Of a stretch of DNA of 18,054 nt, positions 15,156 to 18,054 are shown in pieces (within the stretch, counting starts at the first letter, position 1; every line of letters begins with the position of its first letter). The translations under genes were made by a program, and so were the position numbers. The notes beneath the pieces are model-generated. The model was not told the origin of the DNA. It saw only the letters and a program-made list of their open reading frames with translations, and did not search any database. The DNA comes from an uncultured Lacibacter sp. (lineage in GTDB: Bacteria > Bacteroidota > Bacteroidia > Chitinophagales > Chitinophagaceae): assembly GCF_946479605.1 (NCBI RefSeq), contig NZ_CAMLGT010000045.1, positions 1 through 18,054 of the forward strand. The letters run 5' to 3'.

Positions 15156-15590
15156 ATGAACGCATACAGTAAAATATTTGAACTACGCTGGGCCGATGTA
15201 GATGCTAATCAACATGTGATGCACTCAAAGTATTACGAATTGGGCGCACATACACGCATGAGTTTTTTAATTGAGCATGGGTATACAACAGAATTGATGC
15301 GTGAACTGAAAATTGGTCCTATTTTATTTCGTGAAGAATGTGTTTTCCGCAGGGAACTGCATGCCGGTGAAACAGTAACGGTTAACCTGCTGCTCACCAA
15401 ATGCAGAATTGATGGATCGAGATGGAGTGCCAGACATGAACTTACAAAAGCAGATGGTACACTGGCTGCTGTTATTAATGCTGATCTTGCCTGGATGGAT
15501 GTAATTGAACGTAAGCTTGCAGCGCCGCCTGTGGCAGCAGAGCTGATGACAAAGATGCCAAAGGCAGATGACTTTGTGTTTGAAGATTAA
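15156..15590 (+). CDS. Acyl-CoA thioesterase-like protein (hot-dog fold)
   Basis: The 144-aa protein has the single hot-dog domain of the 4-hydroxybenzoyl-CoA thioesterase/YbgC/FadM type. The N-terminal signature RWADVDANQHVMHSKYYELG contains the catalytic-position Asp in ADVDANQHV and the invariant His-Val and Tyr, although the usual Asn after HV-x is His/Ser here. The following helix TRMSFLIEHG, the strands ECVFRRELHAGETVTV and the closing ALAWMD-like segment (NADLAWMD) fit. Relatives hydrolyse acyl-CoA thioesters in the cytoplasm. The stop codon overlaps the stop of the convergent ABC-F gene. About 95 bp of repeat-like spacer precede the start at 15156. Confidence 0.88.
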   Translation: MNAYSKIFELRWADVDANQHVMHSKYYELGAHTRMSFLIEHGYTTELMRELKIGPILFREECVFRRELHAGETVTVNLLLTKCRIDGSRWSARHELTKADGTLAAVINADLAWMDVIERKLAAPPVAAELMTKMPKADDFVFED

Positions 15591-17503
15591 TCTGTGTATT
15601 CACTCAATTCCAGCCAGCGCATTTCTTTTTCATCAAGCAGGTTGGTTACTTCACCAATACGGTTGCTGAGTTTTTGTAACTCGTCGAATGGAAGATCGCC
15701 GCTGTTGAGTTTTGCATGAATGGTTTCCTTTTCTTCAGTCAACTGTTCAATTTCTTTCTGCAATAATTCAAATTCACGTTTTTCTTTAAAGCTGAAGCGT
15801 TTTTTTTGTGTGCTGCCCGCCGCTATCTCGACTGCGCTCGATACCTCCTGCACCATGCTTCGACTGCGCTCAGCATTACTTGTTTCCTTACTATCGGCTT
15901 CCGGCTTTTCTTTTTCTTTCTGATAAATGCGCAGCTGTGTATAGTTGCCTGGGAAATCGGTGATGACGCCATCGCCTTCAAACACAAACAAATGATCAAC
16001 GAGGCGATCCATGAAATAACGGTCGTGACTAACGATGAGCAGACAACCCGGATATTCGGTTAAGAAATTCTCCAGTACAGCCAATGTTGGCAGATCAAGA
16101 TCATTGGTTGGTTCATCTAATACCAGGAAGTTAGGATTACGGAAGAGGATCGACAGTAAATGCAATCTTCTTTTTTCGCCACCACTCAACTTTGAAATAT
16201 AGGTGTACTGTTTATCCGGATCAAACAAAAACAATTGCAGGAACTGTGCAGCACTTAACGAGCCGCCACTTGCCAATGGAAAATTCTCTGCAATGTTTTT
16301 TACATATTCAATTACACGAAGGTCTTCTTTTATTTCTAATCCCTTTTGTGAGTAGTTGCCGAATACAATGGTGTCGCCTACATTGATCTTGCCACTGTCT
16401 GGTTGTTGAATGCCCTGTATAATATCTATGAAAGTTGATTTGCCTGCACCGTTTTGTCCCACCACACCAACACGCTCGCCTTTTTTAAAGGTGTAATCAA
16501 AACCTTTGAGTATTTGTTTATCGCCAAAACTTTTGTACACTTTCTTCATCTCCACCACTTTACCACCCAGCCTGCTCATCTTCATACTCAATTGTACCTG
16601 CTGGTCTTCGATGCGTTGTTTGGCCTTTGCCTCCACTTCGTAAAAATTATCCTGCCTGCTTTTACTTTTCGTGGTGCGGGCTTTTGGTTGCTTGCGCATC
16701 CATTCAAGTTCTTTGCGATAAGTATTCTTTGCTTTATCAATACTTGCCAGCTCACTTTCAACACGTGCTGCTTTCTTTTCTAAATAATTCTGGTAGTCGC
16801 CTTTGTATTCAGTTAAGGTACTGCCGTCTAGTTCCCATACTTCATCACACACTGCATCCAGAAAATAGCGGTCGTGGGTTACCAGCAACAGGGTAATATT
16901 TTCTTTGTTGAGATAATGCTCCAGCCATTCCACCATTTCTACATCAAGGTGGTTGGTGGGTTCATCCATGATCAGTAACACATGTTTATGATCGAAACCA
17001 ATATCGATGAGTGTTCGTGCAAGTGCCACACGTTTACGCTGACCGCCGGATAATGTACCAACCGGTTGCTGCAGGTGATGAATGTTGAGTTTGCCCAGGA
17101 TCTGTTTCACCTTTGCATCAAAATCCCATGCACCAAGTTCATCCATTTTTACAATGGCTTCGTTGAGTTTGTCTGCATCCTGTTCTTCGCTGATGGCTTC
17201 GTATTCTTTAATGGCGTTGATAACAGGATGGTTGTGCTGAAAGATATTATCGAGAATGGTTTTGCTTTCATCAAATCCGGGCTCCTGTTCAAACAAAGCA
17301 ATGTCTACATCTTTGTTTACCCAGTACTTTCCTTCGTCGGCTGTTTCTTTGCCCGCCAGTATTTTTAATAAAGTGGATTTGCCCGAACCATTGCGTGCCA
17401 CCAATGCGATTTTATCGCCTTCTTCAATATGAAATGAAATATTTGAAAACAGCGGAATAATACCGTAACTCTTCGTTAATCCTTCAACAGAAACATAATG
17501 CAT
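15587..17503 (-). CDS. ABC-F family ATPase (Uup-like)
   Basis: The start is the ATG at 17503 (MHYVSVEGLTKSYG); frames starting near 17674 run through intergenic repeats and are rejected. The 638-aa soluble protein has two ABC domains and no membrane segment. Domain 1: Walker A ARNGSGKST (36-44), signature LSGGQRKRVALAR, Walker B LLIMDEPTNHLD. A Lys/Arg-rich linker (KAARVESELASIDKAKNTYRKE) joins domain 2: Walker A GQNGAGKST, signature LSGGEKRRLHLLS, Walker B LVLDEPTNDLD. A C-terminal coiled coil (EKREFELLQKEIEQLTEEKETI) resembles the Uup DNA-binding tail. ABC-F proteins act on ribosomes or nucleic acids and do not transport. The linker before the coiled coil contains an in-frame repeat-derived insertion (residues about 543-560). 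It converges on the thioesterase gene. Confidence 0.95.
   Translation of the reverse strand: MHYVSVEGLTKSYGIIPLFSNISFHIEEGDKIALVARNGSGKSTLLKILAGKETADEGKYWVNKDVDIALFEQEPGFDESKTILDNIFQHNHPVINAIKEYEAISEEQDADKLNEAIVKMDELGAWDFDAKVKQILGKLNIHHLQQPVGTLSGGQRKRVALARTLIDIGFDHKHVLLIMDEPTNHLDVEMVEWLEHYLNKENITLLLVTHDRYFLDAVCDEVWELDGSTLTEYKGDYQNYLEKKAARVESELASIDKAKNTYRKELEWMRKQPKARTTKSKSRQDNFYEVEAKAKQRIEDQQVQLSMKMSRLGGKVVEMKKVYKSFGDKQILKGFDYTFKKGERVGVVGQNGAGKSTFIDIIQGIQQPDSGKINVGDTIVFGNYSQKGLEIKEDLRVIEYVKNIAENFPLASGGSLSAAQFLQLFLFDPDKQYTYISKLSGGEKRRLHLLSILFRNPNFLVLDEPTNDLDLPTLAVLENFLTEYPGCLLIVSHDRYFMDRLVDHLFVFEGDGVITDFPGNYTQLRIYQKEKEKPEADSKETSNAERSRSMVQEVSSAVEIAAGSTQKKRFSFKEKREFELLQKEIEQLTEEKETIHAKLNSGDLPFDELQKLSNRIGEVTNLLDEKEMRWLELSEYTD
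15824..15876. repeat. Paired stem-loop repeat element inside the ABC-F coding sequence
   Basis: The 12-nt sequence TCGACTGCGCTC occurs at 15828-15839 and again at 15860-15871. Each copy is flanked by arms that complement each other but differ between copies: TATC/GATA (15824-15827, 15840-15843) and ATGCT/AGCAT (15855-15859, 15872-15876). On the coding (minus) strand it encodes about 18 residues within NAERSRSMVQEVSSAVEIAA, without breaking the frame. From memory, GAGCGCAGTCGA-type repeats occur between genes in many Bacteroidota, but I cannot count copies here. Confidence 0.75.
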
Positions 17504-17521
17504 GGCGCAAAGATAAGCTTG

Positions 17522-17549
17522 AAGTACGAGGTACGATGTAAGAAGTACG
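17522..17549. repeat. 28-nt dispersed repeat, copy B (inverted relative to copy at 11667)
   Basis: Its reverse complement matches 11667-11694 at 23 of 28 positions without gaps. It lies just upstream of the ABC-F start, the same kind of position as copy A near the lipoprotein start. The unit is itself internally repetitive (aagtacg twice, gtacga twice). Confidence 0.5.
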
Positions 17550-17552
17550 CCC

Positions 17553-17574
17553 CGTCTGACGCCCTCGTCTGACG
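17553..17574. repeat. Tandem pair of CGTC-T-GACG palindromes
   Basis: The 9-nt palindrome CGTCTGACG occurs at 17553-17561 and 17566-17574, separated by CCCT. It lies directly after the 28-nt repeat copy B and before a third short array at 17591-17610 (ACAAGGT, ACAAGGA, ACAGGG). No gene lies in 17504-17645, so this stretch upstream of the ABC-F gene is a mosaic of eroded short repeats. Confidence 0.55.
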
Positions 17575-17590
17575 GAGGAAGGTAAAAGAT

Positions 17591-17610
17591 ACAAGGTACA
17601 AGGAACAGGG
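17591..17610. repeat. Short degenerate tandem array (ACAAGG units)
   Basis: Two adjacent 7-nt units (ACAAGGT at 17591-17597, ACAAGGA at 17598-17604) and a partial ACAGGG (17605-17610). They resemble, by eye, the GTA-rich repeat words at 11667 and 17522. No function is visible. Confidence 0.4.
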
Positions 17611-17640
17611 TTCGGGCAGCAAAATGCAGCAACGTAACTC

Positions 17641-17676
17641 CATAAAACAAAATTGCTTCCCTTGCGGGAAGCAATT
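17641..17676 (-). terminator. Rho-independent terminator of the fasciclin gene
   Basis: AATTGCTTCCC (17651-17661) and GGGAAGCAATT (17666-17676) form a perfect 11-bp stem with a TTGC loop. On the minus strand the stem is followed by TTTTGTTTTATG, a good T-tract. It lies 26 bp after the stop of the fasciclin gene and about 150 bp before the ABC-F start. Confidence 0.9.
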
Positions 17677-17702
17677 GTATATCGAATGAAAAAAGCGGGC
17701 GC

Positions 17703-18054
17703 TTATTTCTTGGGCAGTACTACTGCATCCAGTACATGTACCACGCCATTGCCGGCTGTAAGATCTGCTGCAGTTACATTGGCGCCATCAATCATTACTT
17801 TGCCATCTTTTATTGTTACTGTTAATTCTGCACCATTTACAGTTTTGAGTTTCTGACCATCTTTTAAATCAGCTGCTTTTAATGCACCAGGCACAACATG
17901 GTACGTTAAAATGCCCGTGAGATCTGCTTTGCTTTCGGGCTTTAATAAATTATCCAACGTACCTGCAGGCAATGCACTGAAAGCTGCGTTGGTTGGTGCA
18001 AATACGGTAAACGGACCAGCGCCGCTTAATGTTTCAACAAGTTCGGCAGCTTTT
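17703..18054 (-). CDS. Fasciclin (FAS1) domain protein, C-terminal part, cut by the window edge
   Basis: The frame continues unbroken from the stop at 17703 to the end of the window, giving at least 117 residues; the true start lies beyond 18054. The FAS1 H1 block is visible as GPFTVFAPTNAAFSALPAGTLDNLL, followed by LTGILTYHVVPGALKAADL with the conserved Tyr-His and the closing VHVLDAVVLPK. This is the usual C-terminal end of a one-domain secreted or lipid-anchored fasciclin adhesion protein, common in Bacteroidota. The N-terminal signal region is not in view. The first residue of any internal start (TTG at 17972) is only an artefact of the open frame. Confidence 0.9.
   Translation of the reverse strand, partial: KAAELVETLSGAGPFTVFAPTNAAFSALPAGTLDNLLKPESKADLTGILTYHVVPGALKAADLKDGQKLKTVNGAELTVTIKDGKVMIDGANVTAADLTAGNGVVHVLDAVVLPKK

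Noticed and set aside
15828..15871. Two identical 12-mers considered as a CRISPR-like array
   Set aside because: Only two units, too short, with a 20-nt spacer, inside a coding sequence and with no cas genes nearby.
17504..17674. N-terminal extension of the ABC-F protein by 57 residues
   Set aside because: The extension translates the intergenic repeats and part of the terminator region, and ABC-F proteins of this type start just before the first beta-strand, as the ATG at 17503 does.

Overview
The window looks like a chromosomal segment of a Bacteroidota bacterium, most likely a Chitinophagaceae relative. This is inferred from the AT-leaning composition, the near absence of Shine-Dalgarno sequences before start codons, several signal peptides ending in AQ/AQQ, and family content (DUF1080 secreted protein, Rcp1-like single-domain response regulator, HisKA_3-type kinase with an N-terminal receiver, YqgE, fasciclin). 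No rRNA, tRNA, CRISPR array, insertion sequence, phage gene or plasmid function was seen. Most of the window reads as an ordinary core/accessory chromosome.

Layout. 1-1676 (minus): two secreted proteins of unknown function in a short operon. 1677-2174: a long spacer holding a possible regulatory inverted repeat. 2175-6966 (plus): a phospho-signalling cluster made of a membrane histidine kinase with an external sensor region, a CheY/Rcp1-like response regulator, a receiver-histidine kinase hybrid, and a six-helix membrane protein whose C-terminal kinase core is a degenerate paralogue of that hybrid's kinase. 7110-7316 (plus): a small, highly charged protein. 7401-9383 (minus): a serine beta-lactamase-like hydrolase and a DUF1080 secreted protein. 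9502-9999 (plus): YqgE/AlgH. 10066-11580 (minus): a metal-homeostasis operon with a DtxR/MntR-family regulator followed by a ZIP transporter; a TTTAG-N6-CTAAA palindrome sits just upstream of the regulator. 11754-15590 (plus): a lipoprotein, a RidA-family protein, a short alpha-glucan phosphorylase-like protein and a hot-dog thioesterase. 15587-17503 (minus): an ABC-F ATPase. 17703-18054 (minus): the C-terminal part of a fasciclin-domain protein, cut by the window edge.

The most interesting material is in three places. (1) The membrane protein at 5764-6966 aligns without gaps (constant offset of 56 residues from the N-box to the G2 box) with the active kinase at 4452-5501, but has lost the phospho-acceptor His (now Arg) and every ATP-binding motif. 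It is a membrane pseudokinase next to its live paralogue, in a cluster where no protein has a DNA-binding output domain. (2) The phosphorylase-like protein at 13310-14968 keeps the phosphate-site RRFAGYKR motif but has Thr where the PLP-binding Lys is expected. (3) A short dispersed-repeat-like element, two 12-nt cores each flanked by different but self-complementary arms, lies in frame inside the ABC-F coding sequence. Several spacers also carry degenerate short tandem or palindromic repeats, including a pair of 28-nt inverted copies about 5.8 kb apart.
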